Shown in pieces: positions 1 to 9,966 of a stretch of 64,000 bases of DNA. Origin of the DNA: an uncultured Sphingomonas sp. (GTDB taxonomy: Bacteria > Pseudomonadota > Alphaproteobacteria > Sphingomonadales > Sphingomonadaceae). How positions within the stretch are numbered: the stretch's first letter is position 1; each line of letters begins with the position of its first letter. The stretch covers positions 1 through 64,000 of the forward strand of contig CAJYLV010000022.1 in assembly GCA_913776255.1 (NCBI GenBank), in the 5' to 3' direction. The notes beneath the pieces were generated by a model. It saw only the letters and a list, made by a program, of their open reading frames with translations. It made no database searches and was not told where the DNA came from. The position numbers and the translations under genes were made by a program.

Positions 1-126
1 CAGCTCCTCCAGCGTCAGCCCGAAGTTCAGATAGCGCTCCAGATACAGCGCCGTCATGTCGATGTTCGCCGGATTGTCGAACCACGCACGGCTGCGCAGC
101 TTCGTCGGATCGTGGGGGGCGGTCAT
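1..126 (-). CDS. IlvD/Edd-family dehydratase (sugar-acid dehydratase type), N-terminal fragment cut by window edge
   Basis: Reverse-strand translation [42 protein letters not shown] matches the N-terminus typical of IlvD/Edd sugar-acid dehydratases ([26 protein letters not shown]). Confidence 0.75.
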   Translation of the reverse strand, partial: MTAPHDPTKLRSRAWFDNPANIDMTALYLERYLNFGLTLEEL

Positions 127-179
127 GCAGGAAGGCTCCAGAGCGAAAGGCAAATATATAGTCGGACAAATAGCATCGA

Positions 180-1391
180 TCAGCGCAGCGACGCCAGCGA
201 AATTCCTTCCGCCATCGCGCGATAGCCAGCGATGCTCGGATGCAGCCCGTCGCCGCTGTCATAGGCCGGCAACAGGCGGTCGGGACGCGCCGGATCACGC
301 ATCAGCCGGTCGAAGTCGATCACGCGATCGGCGTTGCCCGGCGTCCGGATCCACGCGTTGATCGCCTGCCGGTCGGCCTCGCTCGCCGCGCCGGGGTGAT
401 AATAAGCGTTGGTGGAAAACGGCATGATCGTCGCGAGATGCACCGTCATCCCCTTGTCGTGCGCGCGCGCCACCATCTGCGCATAGGCGCCCGTCACACC
501 CGCCACCAGCGCGCGGTGCGCCTCCGCGGGCGCGGGCTGCTCGCGGGTCAGCACGCCGATGTCGTTGACGCCCTCCAGCACGATCAGATGCTTCGCCCCC
601 GCCTGCCCCAGCACGTCGCGGTCGAAGCGCGCCATCGCGTTCGGCCCCAGCCCGTCGAGCAACAGCCGGTTGCCGCCGATGCCGAGGTTGAGCACCGCCG
701 CCGTGCCGCCCAGCCGCCGCGCCAGGACATCGGTCCAGCGCGCATTGGTGTTCGGCCTCACGCCATAGCCATCGGTAATCGAATCGCCGAATGCGACCAC
801 CCCGTTCGGCACGGCACAGCGCTCGACCTCCACGCCGGAGAGCTGAAACCAGTGATCGGTCCCGGTCGCCGCGGTCAGATCGGCCGCACCGGTCGCGTCG
901 CCCTTCGCGATCCACGACGTCGCGCGCGATCCGGGGTGCGAGGTCTGGCCGTCCGGCGCGACGGGGAAGTAAGCGGACACCGCCAGATCGTCGAACGCCG
1001 CGACCGGCAGCGTCACCGCATCGCTCCAATATTCCGCGCCCGGCGGCACGGTCACGTCGCGTGCGCCGCCGAACGACAAGGCGCGCAGGCTGCCCGGCGT
1101 CACCCGTGCGCCGGCGAGGTCCGCCGAGCGCGCGATGCTCGCGGCGGCGATGCGTAGCGGCGCGCGGCCATAAGCGTTCGAGAAGCGCACCCGCACCCGC
1201 GCACCGCCCAGCGACGGGCGGACGATCTGCCGCAGCGTCGCGTCGCGCAGCGCATCGGGGGGCAGGACGTTATTGCCCTCGGGCGTCATCTGCGCCGAGG
1301 CCCACGCCGCCTGCCAGCGACAGGACCGCGCCGTCGCGGGGGTGGCGGCGAGGCTCAACAGCGCGGCGGCAAGGACGAACGAGGATCGCAT
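180..1391 (-). CDS. SGNH/GDSL-family hydrolase, secreted
   Basis: Signal peptide; GDSIT block ([13 protein letters not shown]), GGNR and late D..HP (DGLHPS) motifs. Confidence 0.9.
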   Translation of the reverse strand: MRSSFVLAAALLSLAATPATARSCRWQAAWASAQMTPEGNNVLPPDALRDATLRQIVRPSLGGARVRVRFSNAYGRAPLRIAAASIARSADLAGARVTPGSLRALSFGGARDVTVPPGAEYWSDAVTLPVAAFDDLAVSAYFPVAPDGQTSHPGSRATSWIAKGDATGAADLTAATGTDHWFQLSGVEVERCAVPNGVVAFGDSITDGYGVRPNTNARWTDVLARRLGGTAAVLNLGIGGNRLLLDGLGPNAMARFDRDVLGQAGAKHLIVLEGVNDIGVLTREQPAPAEAHRALVAGVTGAYAQMVARAHDKGMTVHLATIMPFSTNAYYHPGAASEADRQAINAWIRTPGNADRVIDFDRLMRDPARPDRLLPAYDSGDGLHPSIAGYRAMAEGISLASLR

Positions 1392-1411
1392 GGTCGCTCC
1401 GGAAGAAAGAA

Positions 1412-1438
1412 GGGCCGGGCTCGCGAAGAGACCGGCCC
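1412..1438 (-). terminator. Terminator-like hairpin upstream of the GDSL hydrolase
   Basis: Minus strand GGGCCGG-...-CCGGCCC stem followed by TTCTTTCTT, about 20 nt before the hydrolase ATG. Confidence 0.5.
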
Positions 1439-1489
1439 CGAGAGTCGACGCGCCGAATAAAGGGGAGAAAAACGGCGCGCCTAACGCAA

Positions 1490-1573
1490 TCAGAACAGCG
1501 GGCTGATGCCGGATGGCAGCGGAGGAAAGACGTCAAGGGCGGCACGCATCGGCCCGGGCGTGGTGATCGACAT
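1490..1573 (-). CDS. Putative 27-aa small protein or leader peptide
   Basis: MSITTPGPMRAALDVFPPLPSGISPLF; preceded by GGGAGAGGAACG (good SD) and by a LacI-like operator; below the ORF track size cutoff. Confidence 0.4.
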   Translation of the reverse strand: MSITTPGPMRAALDVFPPLPSGISPLF

Positions 1574-1635
1574 CGTTCCTCTCCCTGACCGGTCGTGCCG
1601 GTCGCACCTGATCCGGGATCAGGCCCGCATCGTGT

Positions 1636-1649
1636 TGATAGCGGTATCA
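1636..1649. promoter_or_regulatory. Putative LacI-family operator TGATAGCGGTATCA
   Basis: Near-palindromic 14-mer; variants at 4478, 43575 and 44609. Confidence 0.55.
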
Positions 1650-1667
1650 AGAACTTATCCGCATCCG

Positions 1668-2990
1668 TCAACCGACCTGCGTCAGACCGACGTCGCGGTA
1701 GCGCGGGTTGAGCAGGTGGAAGACCAGCAGCGCCACAAGATAGGCCACCCCACAGGCGACGAAGAACGGCCCGTAGCTCCCGACCGTATCGAGCAGCAGC
1801 CCGAGCGACTTGGACGCGATGACCCCGCCGACCGCGCCGGCGAACCCGCCGAGCCCGATCAACGTCCCCTGTGCGAAGCGCGGGAACTGGTCGCCCGGCA
1901 GCGCGAACAGATTGGTCGAGAACCCCTGATGCGCCGCGCACGCCAGCCCGATCAGCAGCACCGCGATCCAGATACTGCTCGCCTGCCCCGCGAACATCAC
2001 CGGCAACGCGAACAGCGCGCAGGCGAACATCGCCCGCTTGCGCGCACGCCCGGTTGTGACCCCGCGCTTGAGCAGGTGCGACGAATACCAGCCGCCCGCG
2101 ATCGCGCCGAGATCGGCGAGAATGTAGATCGCGACCAGCGGCGGGCCGAAGCTCTTCAGATCATAGCCATATTGCTTGTTGAAGAAGTCGGGCAGCCAGA
2201 ACAGGAACGTCCACCACACCGGATCGATCAGGAACCGCCCCGCCATATACGCCCACGCCTCGCGATGCCGCAGCACCCGCAGGAAGCCGGCGCGGCCCTG
2301 ATCGACCGCCGGCTCGGCCTCGATCCACGCGCGTTCCTCGGGCGAGAGTCGCGGATGCTCGGCGGGCTTGTGGTACAGCCGCCACCACGCGAACAGCCAC
2401 ACCAGGTTGAACAGCCCGGTGATGATGAACGCCCAGCGCCAGTCGAGCAGCAGCCCGGCGACGATGAACCCGATCAGCAGCGGCGTGACCACCGCGCCGA
2501 CGTTCGCCCCGGCGTTGAAGATGCCGATCGCGAGCGCGCGCTCCTTCTTGGGGAACCATTGCGACGCGGCGGCGAGCGCCGAGGGATAGGTCCCCGCCTC
2601 GCCGAACGCGAGCGGGATGCGCGCGATCACGAAGCCGGTCGTCGAGGTGACGAGCGTCTGCGCGAAATGACCGAGCGTCCAGCTCCCCATCGCGAGCAGA
2701 TAGCCGTATTTCGGCCCGATCCGGTCGATCAGCCACCCGAAGATCAGGAAGCCGACGCCGTAAAAGACCTGAAAATAGCCGGTGACGTCACCGTAGCCGG
2801 TATTGGTCCAGTGGTAGAGTTCGGTCAGCTGCGGCTTGAGCACCCCCAGCACCAGCCGGTCGACGTAGGACAGCACCACCGCCGCGAACAAGAGCGCGCA
2901 GATGATCCAGCGGATGCGGCCTTTGGGGCGTGGGACCGCGTGCGCGGCGGTCTCGGGCGCGTGCTGCGCGGCCTCGGTGAAGTCGCTCAT
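1668..2990 (-). CDS. MFS transporter, hexuronate (ExuT-like)
   Basis: 12-TM MFS-type sequence, start MSDFTEAAQ; neighbours mannonate dehydratase and alpha-glucuronidase. Confidence 0.85.
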   Translation of the reverse strand: MSDFTEAAQHAPETAAHAVPRPKGRIRWIICALLFAAVVLSYVDRLVLGVLKPQLTELYHWTNTGYGDVTGYFQVFYGVGFLIFGWLIDRIGPKYGYLLAMGSWTLGHFAQTLVTSTTGFVIARIPLAFGEAGTYPSALAAASQWFPKKERALAIGIFNAGANVGAVVTPLLIGFIVAGLLLDWRWAFIITGLFNLVWLFAWWRLYHKPAEHPRLSPEERAWIEAEPAVDQGRAGFLRVLRHREAWAYMAGRFLIDPVWWTFLFWLPDFFNKQYGYDLKSFGPPLVAIYILADLGAIAGGWYSSHLLKRGVTTGRARKRAMFACALFALPVMFAGQASSIWIAVLLIGLACAAHQGFSTNLFALPGDQFPRFAQGTLIGLGGFAGAVGGVIASKSLGLLLDTVGSYGPFFVACGVAYLVALLVFHLLNPRYRDVGLTQVG

Positions 2991-3008
2991 GCCCTGTTCC
3001 TTCTTGTT

Positions 3009-3093
3009 CCCCGGCGAAGGCCGGGGCCCAGTTGGGAAGGCTCCAGCGATCTGCCGAAATCGGTTCGCGACTGGCCCCCGGCCTTCGCCGGGG
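3009..3093. repeat. Inverted-repeat element family C, copy 1
   Basis: CCCCGGCGAAGGCCGGGGCCCAGTTGGGA ... CCCCCGGCCTTCGCCGGGG; second copy at 28687-28770. Confidence 0.8.
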
Positions 3094-3123
3094 AACGGGC
3101 GATCGGGCGCGAGGGCGCCACCC

Positions 3124-4335
3124 TCACCAGCTCCACAGCGTGCCATCCTCGAGCCGGTTCACCGGCAGATAGGCGCGCTTGTATTCATACCCCGCGGCCA
3201 GCGCGTCATCGATATCGACCCCCAGCCCCGGCGCGTCGCCCGGATGCATCATGCCGTCCTCGAAGCGATAGCCATGCGGGAACACCGCATCGGTCTCCGC
3301 GGTGTGCGGCATATGCTCCTGCACGCCGAAGTTCGGGATCGACAGGCCGAAGTGCAGCGCCGCCGCCATCGTCACCGGCGACAGATCGGTCGCGCCGTGG
3401 CAGCCGGTGCGGACCTGATAGAGATCGGCGAGCGCGGCGACGCGGCGCAGGTGCGTGATCCCGCCGGCATGGACGATCGTCGCGCGAATATAGTCGATCG
3501 ACTGGCTCTCGATCAGCGCCTTGCAGTCCCAGATCGAATTGATCACCTCGCCGACCGCGATCGGCGTCGTGGTGTGCTGACGGATCAGCCGGAACGCGTC
3601 CTGATTCTCCGCCGGGGTCGGATCCTCGATCCAGAACGGGCGATAGGGCTCGAGATCGCGCCCCAGCCGCCCCGCCTCGATCGGGGTCAGCCGATGGTGG
3701 ACGTCATGGAGCAGGTGAACGTCCGGCCCCAAAGCCTCGCGCGCCGCCGCGAACAATTCGGGCACCACCCGCAGATATTTCTCGGTCGACCACACCGACT
3801 CGCTCGGCAGCGCGGCATCGGCGGGCTCGTAGCGCTGCCCCGGCTTGGCGACGCCGTAAGTGGAGGCGAGCCCCGGCACCCCGCATTGCAGCCGGATCGC
3901 CTTATAGCCCTTGTCGCGCTCGGCCAGCGCGACGTTGATCGTGTCCTCGATCGTCGTGCCGTTGGCGTGCGCATAGACCATGCACGCCTCGCGGGCAGCG
4001 CCGCCGAGCAATTGATAGACCGGCAGCCCGGCCAGCTTGCCCTTGATGTCCCACAGCGCCACGTCGACCGCCGCAATCGCGGTCATCGTCACCGGCCCGC
4101 GCCGCCAATACGCGCCCTTGTAAAGGTATTGCCAGACGTCCTCGATCCGGTGCGCGTCGCGCCCGATCAGGCACGGCACGACATGCTCGGACAGATAGGC
4201 GGCGACCGCCAGCTCGCGGCCGTTGAGCGTCGCGTCGCCGACCCCGGTGGTGCCGTCGTCGCAGGTGATCTTCAGCGTGACGAAATTGCGCCCCGGGCTG
4301 GTGATGATGACGCGGGCTTCGGTGATGATCGGCAT
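3124..4335 (-). CDS. manD: D-mannonate dehydratase, enolase superfamily (ManD/RspA type)
   Basis: [41 protein letters not shown] and [25 protein letters not shown] are characteristic of ManD. Confidence 0.93.
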   Translation of the reverse strand: MPIITEARVIITSPGRNFVTLKITCDDGTTGVGDATLNGRELAVAAYLSEHVVPCLIGRDAHRIEDVWQYLYKGAYWRRGPVTMTAIAAVDVALWDIKGKLAGLPVYQLLGGAAREACMVYAHANGTTIEDTINVALAERDKGYKAIRLQCGVPGLASTYGVAKPGQRYEPADAALPSESVWSTEKYLRVVPELFAAAREALGPDVHLLHDVHHRLTPIEAGRLGRDLEPYRPFWIEDPTPAENQDAFRLIRQHTTTPIAVGEVINSIWDCKALIESQSIDYIRATIVHAGGITHLRRVAALADLYQVRTGCHGATDLSPVTMAAALHFGLSIPNFGVQEHMPHTAETDAVFPHGYRFEDGMMHPGDAPGLGVDIDDALAAGYEYKRAYLPVNRLEDGTLWSW

Positions 4336-4477
4336 GGTGTCTCTCAGGCGTAAGCGGGCGTGATGGCCGGCGCGGTGATGCCGCGGCGCATATGGATTGG
4401 ATCAACTCGACGATAAGCGGCCACGCGCGCACTCTCCAGTCACGTCCGGTCTGCCGCCGGGACTTGTGAATTTCTAC

Positions 4478-4491
4478 TGATAGCGTTAACA
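4478..4491. promoter_or_regulatory. Putative LacI-family operator TGATAGCGTTAACA in the manD/GH67 divergent region
   Basis: Same 14-mer pattern as 1636-1649; lies between divergent genes. Confidence 0.55.
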
Positions 4492-4540
4492 TGCCGGTCA
4501 AGAAGCGGCGTTGTCAATGCCGTCGAGGGTAGCGGGAGCG

Positions 4541-6622
4541 ATGATGAAGGCACGTTCGGGATGGTTGGGTGCGCTCGCCCTGCTCACGGCAGGCGCGGCG
4601 CATGCCGACGACGGGTACCGGCTGTGGCTGCGCGCGCCGATGGCCGCGCCGGCCGCCGCCACCGTCGCGATCCGCGGTGACACCGCCACGCTGCGGCTCG
4701 CCGCCGCCGAGCTGTCGCGCGCCCTGCCCGCCGGCATGAACGTCACCGTCGCGACCGCCGCCGACACCGGCGTCGCGGCGCTCCGACTGCCGTTCGCACC
4801 GCTCGGCGACGAGGGCTATCTGGTTCGCCCCGTCACGCTGAACGGCACGCCGACCTTGCTGGTCGCCGGCAACAGCGACCGTGGCGCGCTGTACGGCGCG
4901 TTCGCGCTGCTGCGGCACCTCGCCACCGGCGGCACCGCCGCCGACGCGACGCTCACCAGCACGCCCAGGGTCAAGCTGCGCGTCCTCAACCATTGGGACA
5001 ATCTCGATGGCACCGTGGAGCGCGGCTATGCCGGCGTGTCGCTGTGGGACTGGTGGACGCTCCCCGACTTCACCGATCCGCGCTACACCGATTACGCGCG
5101 CGCCAATGCCTCGATCGGCATCAACGGCACCGTCCTCAACAACGTCAATGCCAAGGCCGACAGCCTGACCCCGCGCTATATCGCCAAGGCGGCGGCGCTG
5201 GCCGACGTGTTCCGGCCCTGGGGGATCAAGGTCTATCTCTCCGCGCGCTTCTCCGCCCCGATCGAACTGGGCGGATTGAAAACCGCCGACCCGCGCGACC
5301 CGCAGGTGGCCGCGTGGTGGAAGGCGAAGGCCGACGAAATCTACCGCGCGATTCCCGACTTCGGCGGCTTTCTGGTGAAGGCGAACAGCGAAGGACAGCC
5401 CGGCCCGCGCGACTATGGCGCGAGCCATGCCGACGGCGCCAACATGCTCGCCGCCGCGGTCAAGCCGCACGGCGGGATCGTGATGTGGCGCGCGTTCGTC
5501 TATGCCGAAACCGATCCCGAGGACCGCGCGAAGCAGGCGTACACCGAGTTCAAGCCGCTCGACGGCAGCTTCGCCGACAATGTGCTGGTGCAGGTCAAGA
5601 ACGGCGCGATCGACTTCCAGCCGCGCGAGCCCTTCCATCCCTTGTTCGGCGCGATGCCGAAGACCCCGCTGATGATCGAATTCCAGATCACCAAGGAATA
5701 TCTCGGCTTCGCGACCCACCTCGCCTATCTCGGCCCGCTGTTCGAGGAAGTGCTCGCGGCAAACACCGGGCGCGGCAGCGAAACGGTCGCCTCGGTCGTC
5801 GACGGCACCAGCGAGCGGCACCGGCTGACCGGCATGGCCGGTGTCGCCAATATCGGGCGTGACCGCGACTGGTCGGGGTCGACCTTCAACCAGGCCAATT
5901 GGTATGCGTTCGGCCGGCTGGCATGGGACCCGACCCTCAAGGCACAGCCGATCGCACGCGAATGGGCGCAGCAGACCTTCGGCACCGATCGCCGGGTGGT
6001 CGACACCGCGGTCGCGATGATGATGGGCTCGCGCGAGGCGGTGGTCGACTACACCGGCGCGATCGGCCTCGCGCATCTGATGGCGACCGGTCATCACTAC
6101 GGCCCGGGGCCGTGGGTCGCCGATCTCAAGCGCCCCGAATGGAACCCGGTCTATTATCACAAGGCCGACCGCGCCGGGATCGGCTTCGACCGGACGAAGA
6201 CCGGCAGTGACGCGGTCGCGCAATATGCGCCGCCGGTCGCGAGGCGCTTCGCCGATCCGAAGACCACCCCCGAGCGCGACCTGCTGTGGTTCCACCATGT
6301 CGCATGGGACCGCAGGATGGCGTCGGGCAAGACGCTGTGGGAAGACCTCGTCGCGCATTACGATCGCGGCGTCACCTATGTCGGCGACATGCGCCGGCGG
6401 TGGGACGGCGTCCGCGCGCAGGTCGATGCCGAGCGCTGGCAGAAGACCGCCACCTATCTGGCGGTGCAGGAACGCGAGGCGCGCTGGTGGCGCGACGCCA
6501 GCCTCGCCTACTGGATGTCGGTCAACGGCCGCGCGCTACCGGCCGGCGTCGCGCCTCCCGCGCACGATCTGGCGTGGTACAAGGCGCAGTCCTTTCCATA
6601 CGTGCCGGGGCACCACGACTGA
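4541..6622 (+). CDS. aguA: Alpha-glucuronidase, GH67
   Basis: GYAGxSLWDWW, INGTVLNNVNA and MWRAFVY motifs of GH67; signal peptide from MMKARSGW. Confidence 0.93.
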   Translation: MMKARSGWLGALALLTAGAAHADDGYRLWLRAPMAAPAAATVAIRGDTATLRLAAAELSRALPAGMNVTVATAADTGVAALRLPFAPLGDEGYLVRPVTLNGTPTLLVAGNSDRGALYGAFALLRHLATGGTAADATLTSTPRVKLRVLNHWDNLDGTVERGYAGVSLWDWWTLPDFTDPRYTDYARANASIGINGTVLNNVNAKADSLTPRYIAKAAALADVFRPWGIKVYLSARFSAPIELGGLKTADPRDPQVAAWWKAKADEIYRAIPDFGGFLVKANSEGQPGPRDYGASHADGANMLAAAVKPHGGIVMWRAFVYAETDPEDRAKQAYTEFKPLDGSFADNVLVQVKNGAIDFQPREPFHPLFGAMPKTPLMIEFQITKEYLGFATHLAYLGPLFEEVLAANTGRGSETVASVVDGTSERHRLTGMAGVANIGRDRDWSGSTFNQANWYAFGRLAWDPTLKAQPIAREWAQQTFGTDRRVVDTAVAMMMGSREAVVDYTGAIGLAHLMATGHHYGPGPWVADLKRPEWNPVYYHKADRAGIGFDRTKTGSDAVAQYAPPVARRFADPKTTPERDLLWFHHVAWDRRMASGKTLWEDLVAHYDRGVTYVGDMRRRWDGVRAQVDAERWQKTATYLAVQEREARWWRDASLAYWMSVNGRALPAGVAPPAHDLAWYKAQSFPYVPGHHD

Positions 6623-6640
6623 CGTGCGATCCGGTCAAGC

Positions 6641-6740
6641 TTCTCCTCGGGGGAGTGGTTGGGGTGGGGCCTGTCCAGGAATACCGGCCTCGGGAAAATT
6701 CCCCCACCCCCGGCCCCTCCCCTGAAGCGGAGGGGTGAAG
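6641..6740. repeat. Inverted-repeat element family E, copy 1 (degenerate)
   Basis: CTCCTCGGGGGAG...GGGGTGGGGCCTGTCC...CCCCCACCCCCGGCCCCTCCCCTGAAG; better copy at 56864-56971. Confidence 0.65.
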
Positions 6741-6839
6741 CCGCTCACCATCCTTGCTACGATTGGGTACAAACCCGCAATCTCCCGCTTGCCGACATCG
6801 CCCGCGGTCGCCAAGAACCGTGGCCATGGACTGTCCGGT

Positions 6840-7907
6840 ATGAACGAACCCCGCGGGTCGCGCCGCCAACGCAACGCTCCGACGATCAGCGACGTCGCGG
6901 CCCGCGCGGGCGTGTCGCCGATGACGGTCAGTCGCGTCATCAACCGCGAGGGCAGCGTCCGCGACGCGACCCGCGAACGGGTCGAGGAAGCGATCGCCGC
7001 GCTACGCTACGCGCCGTCCGCGGCGGCGCGGATGCTGGCGGGCGGCGAGGATTTCCGGCTCGGCGTGCTGCACACCACCACCAGCCTGTTCTACTTCAGC
7101 GAGTTCCTCGTCGGCTGCCTCGATCAGGCCGCCCGCCAGAACGGCCAGATCATCGTCGAACAATGCGCCGAGGGCGGCGAGCTGGCGGCGATCGAGCATC
7201 TGCTGCACGGTCGCGTCGACGGCCTGCTGCTCCCGCCGCCGCTGGGCGATGCCGAGACGGTGCTGGCGATGCTGCGCGAGCGCGACGTGCCAGTCGTCGC
7301 GGTGTCGACCGGGCGCGCGCCGGAATGGGCGCTTTCGGTCAGCATCGACGATCGCAAGGCCGCCTATGAGATGACCCGCCATCTCGGCACGCTCGGCCAT
7401 CGCCGGATCGGGTTCGTCACCGGTGCCGCGAACCAGAGCGCGACCGGCGAGCGGCTCGCCGGCTATCGCGATGCGGTCAGGGACATGGGGCTCGACGCCG
7501 ACGACGCGCTGATCGCCGAGGGCAATTTCGGCTATCGCTCCGGCCTCGACGCCGCGGAGCGGCTGCTCGACCTCAGCGATGCGCCGACCGCGATCTTCGC
7601 CAGCAACGACGACATGGCCGCCGCGACCGTCGCGATCGCGCATCGCCGCGACCTCGACGTGCCCGGCGACCTCACCGTCTGCGGCTTCGACGATTCGGCG
7701 CTGGCGACGACGGTCTGGCCGGAGCTCACCACGATCCGCCAGCCGGTCAGCGACATGGCGCGCACCGCGGTCGACCTCTTGATGCGCGAGATCCGGCAGC
7801 GGCGCGCGGGCGGCAGCGAGGATCATCCGCATGTCGTGGTCGATTATGCCTTGATCCGGCGGCAGTCGGACGCGGTGCCGCGCCGCCGCCCGCGCGCGAC
7901 GGGCTGA
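6840..7907 (+). CDS. LacI-family transcriptional regulator
   Basis: N-terminal HTH PTISDVAARAGVSPMTVSRVINREGSV; periplasmic-binding-like C-terminal domain. Confidence 0.93.
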   Translation: MNEPRGSRRQRNAPTISDVAARAGVSPMTVSRVINREGSVRDATRERVEEAIAALRYAPSAAARMLAGGEDFRLGVLHTTTSLFYFSEFLVGCLDQAARQNGQIIVEQCAEGGELAAIEHLLHGRVDGLLLPPPLGDAETVLAMLRERDVPVVAVSTGRAPEWALSVSIDDRKAAYEMTRHLGTLGHRRIGFVTGAANQSATGERLAGYRDAVRDMGLDADDALIAEGNFGYRSGLDAAERLLDLSDAPTAIFASNDDMAAATVAIAHRRDLDVPGDLTVCGFDDSALATTVWPELTTIRQPVSDMARTAVDLLMREIRQRRAGGSEDHPHVVVDYALIRRQSDAVPRRRPRATG

Positions 7908-7997
7908 TCGTCCCGCCCCCGCGACGAAGTCGCTCCACCGATAGCCGCGACGAAGCCGCTTCCCCCCGCCCCCAAGTCTGCCTAACAGCGCGCTTAT

Positions 7998-8669
7998 ATG
8001 TGGCAGCTCTATCAGTTCCCGCTGTGTCCGTTCACGCGCAAGGTCCGCACGCTCCTCAACGAGAAGGACGTGGGCTATCAGCTCATGCGCGAGAATCCGT
8101 GGGAGCGGCGCGACGCGTTCATCGACATGAACCCGGCCGGGCAGACCCCAGTGATGACCGACAACGAACGCGGCGTCGTGCTGGTCGATTCGATGGCGAT
8201 CTGCGAATATTTCGAGGAGACGGTCGAGCGGGTCGCGATGATCAACGGCACCGCCGCCAATCGCGCCGAAATCCGCCGGCTGGTGGCGTGGTTCGACACG
8301 CATTTCTACCGTGACGTCACCCAGCCGTTGCTCGACGAGCGCATGATCAAGCGCATCGCGCACCGCATGGCGCCCGACGCGTCGCGGCTGCGCGAGGCGA
8401 TGAAGTCGGCGGTCGGGCATCTCGACTATATCGACTTCCTGCTCGACCATCGGAAGTGGATCGCCGGCTCGACGATCAGCCTCGCCGACCTCGCCGCGGC
8501 GGCGCAGATTTCGGTCGCCGATTATCTCGGCGGGATCGACTGGGCGGGCCACGCGCTGACCAAGGCGTGGTATTCGGCGTTCAAGAGCCGCCGCAGCTTC
8601 CGCCCGCTGCTCGCCGAGCGGATCAGCGGGATCGAACCGCCGAGCTATTACGAGAATCCAGACTTCTGA
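7998..8669 (+). CDS. Glutathione S-transferase family protein
   Basis: MWQLYQFPLCPFTRKVRTLLNEKDV thioredoxin-fold N-terminus with GST C-terminal domain. Confidence 0.85.
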   Translation: MWQLYQFPLCPFTRKVRTLLNEKDVGYQLMRENPWERRDAFIDMNPAGQTPVMTDNERGVVLVDSMAICEYFEETVERVAMINGTAANRAEIRRLVAWFDTHFYRDVTQPLLDERMIKRIAHRMAPDASRLREAMKSAVGHLDYIDFLLDHRKWIAGSTISLADLAAAAQISVADYLGGIDWAGHALTKAWYSAFKSRRSFRPLLAERISGIEPPSYYENPDF

Positions 8670-9040
8670 TGCACGCCACCCACGACCCCGCCGCCCCGCC
8701 CGCGCCCGAGATCGGGTTCGACGACTTTCTGGCGGTCGACGTGCGGGTCGGGACGATCGTGGCGGCCGAGCCCTTCCCCGAGGCGCGCAAGCCCGCCTTC
8801 AAGCTGACGATCGACTTCGGCCCGACGATCGGCACGAAGCGGTCGTCGGCGCAGATCACCGAGCATTACGACTGCGACGGGCTGGTCGGGCGACAGGTCG
8901 CGGCGGTGGTCAACTTCCCGCCGCGCCAGATCGGCAAGTTCATGTCACAGGTGCTCACGCTGGGCTTCCCGGATGCGCACGGACATGTCGTTCTGGCGCA
9001 CCCGAGCGTTCCGGTGCCGAACGGCGGCCGGCTATTCTGA
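8669..9040 (+). CDS. csaA: tRNA-binding domain protein / chaperone CsaA
   Basis: FDDFLAVDVRVGTIVAAEPFPEARKPAFKLTIDFG...SSAQIT; overlaps the GST stop (TGATG). Confidence 0.88.
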   Translation: MHATHDPAAPPAPEIGFDDFLAVDVRVGTIVAAEPFPEARKPAFKLTIDFGPTIGTKRSSAQITEHYDCDGLVGRQVAAVVNFPPRQIGKFMSQVLTLGFPDAHGHVVLAHPSVPVPNGGRLF

Positions 9041-9456
9041 TGCGGCAGGCGCACGGCACGCTCCCGATCGCGACCCGCGGGGCGGGGTTGGTCGAGGTGA
9101 CCGACGCGGTTACGGCATGGCTTGACGCGCAGGGTATCGCCAACGGTCTGCTGACCGTCTTCTGCCGCCACACCTCTGCGTCACTCATCATCAACGAAAA
9201 CGCCGCCCCCGCGGTCCGCCGCGATCTGGAACGCTATTTCCAGCGGCTTGCACCCGAATCGCGCGACTATGAACATGACGATGAAGGGCCGGACGACATG
9301 CCGGCGCATCTCAAGACCGCGCTGACCAACGTCTCGCTCGGCATCCCCGTGGTCGACGGCCGGATGGTGCTGGGCACATGGCAGGGCCTCTACCTCTTCG
9401 AACACCGCGCCGCTTCCCATCGCCGCACCCTCGCGCTGCACGTGATCGGCGACTGA
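9040..9456 (+). CDS. YjbQ/UPF0047 family (secondary thiamine-phosphate synthase-like) protein
   Basis: GLLTVFCRHTSASLIINENAAPAVRRDLE and LGTWQGLYLFEHR motifs; overlaps csaA stop. Confidence 0.9.
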   Translation: MRQAHGTLPIATRGAGLVEVTDAVTAWLDAQGIANGLLTVFCRHTSASLIINENAAPAVRRDLERYFQRLAPESRDYEHDDEGPDDMPAHLKTALTNVSLGIPVVDGRMVLGTWQGLYLFEHRAASHRRTLALHVIGD

Positions 9457-9491
9457 CCGGCTCGCAACCGCCGCCCCGTAGAGAAAACCCT

Positions 9492-9619
9492 CGTCCCTGC
9501 GCAGGCACGGACCCAAGCCTGCATCGTCCGGAAGCGCCCTCGACACAAAGTGCGCCGCCCATGTGTCAAGCGACCACCCAAACTCGACCGCCATAGGCCC
9601 TTGCCTACGCAGGGGCGAC
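9492..9619. repeat. MITE-like family B, copy 1
   Basis: Ends TCGTCCCTGCGCAGGCA... and ...GCCTACGCAGGGGCGAC; internal TGCATCGTCCGG, GACACA and TGTGTC. Confidence 0.75.
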
Positions 9620-9656
9620 AACTCGATCATGATGCCGCGCGTTCGACTATATCGTT

Positions 9657-9733
9657 CGTCATTGCGAGCGCAGCGAAGCAATCCAGGGCGTCCTGATCCG
9701 GCCCCGGATTGCCGCGCTACGCTCGCAATGACG
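9657..9733. repeat. Inverted-repeat element family A, copy 1
   Basis: CGTCATTGCGAGCGCAGCGAAGCAATCCAGG ... CCGGATTGCCGCGCTACGCTCGCAATGACG. Confidence 0.9.
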
Positions 9734-9824
9734 CCTCAGGCTGACGTCATCACGCGTTGAAGTGCCATCCTCCAACACCGACTCGTCACCCGGCCTCCAG
9801 ACGTCGTCTCGTAGAGAAAGCCGT

Positions 9825-9951
9825 CGTCCCTGCGCAGGCAGGGACCCAGGTCTGCATCGTCCGGGCGCACCCTCGACACAAAGCGCCCCGCTCACGTGTC
9901 AACCGACCACACAAACTCTACGGCCATAGGCTCCCGCCTCCGCAGGGCGAC
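9825..9951. repeat. MITE-like family B, copy 2
   Basis: About 125-bp near-duplicate of 9492-9619, including the flanking GTAGAGAAA. Confidence 0.75.
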
Positions 9952-9966
9952 GGCCCGGCGACGCGC

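Noticed and set aside
240-1157. 305-aa plus-strand ORF opposite the GDSL hydrolase
   Set aside because: Shadow ORF; the minus strand carries GDSIT and catalytic Asp-His motifs.
1506-3458. 650-aa plus-strand ORF
   Set aside because: Antisense to the MFS transporter and manD; no domain-like sequence.
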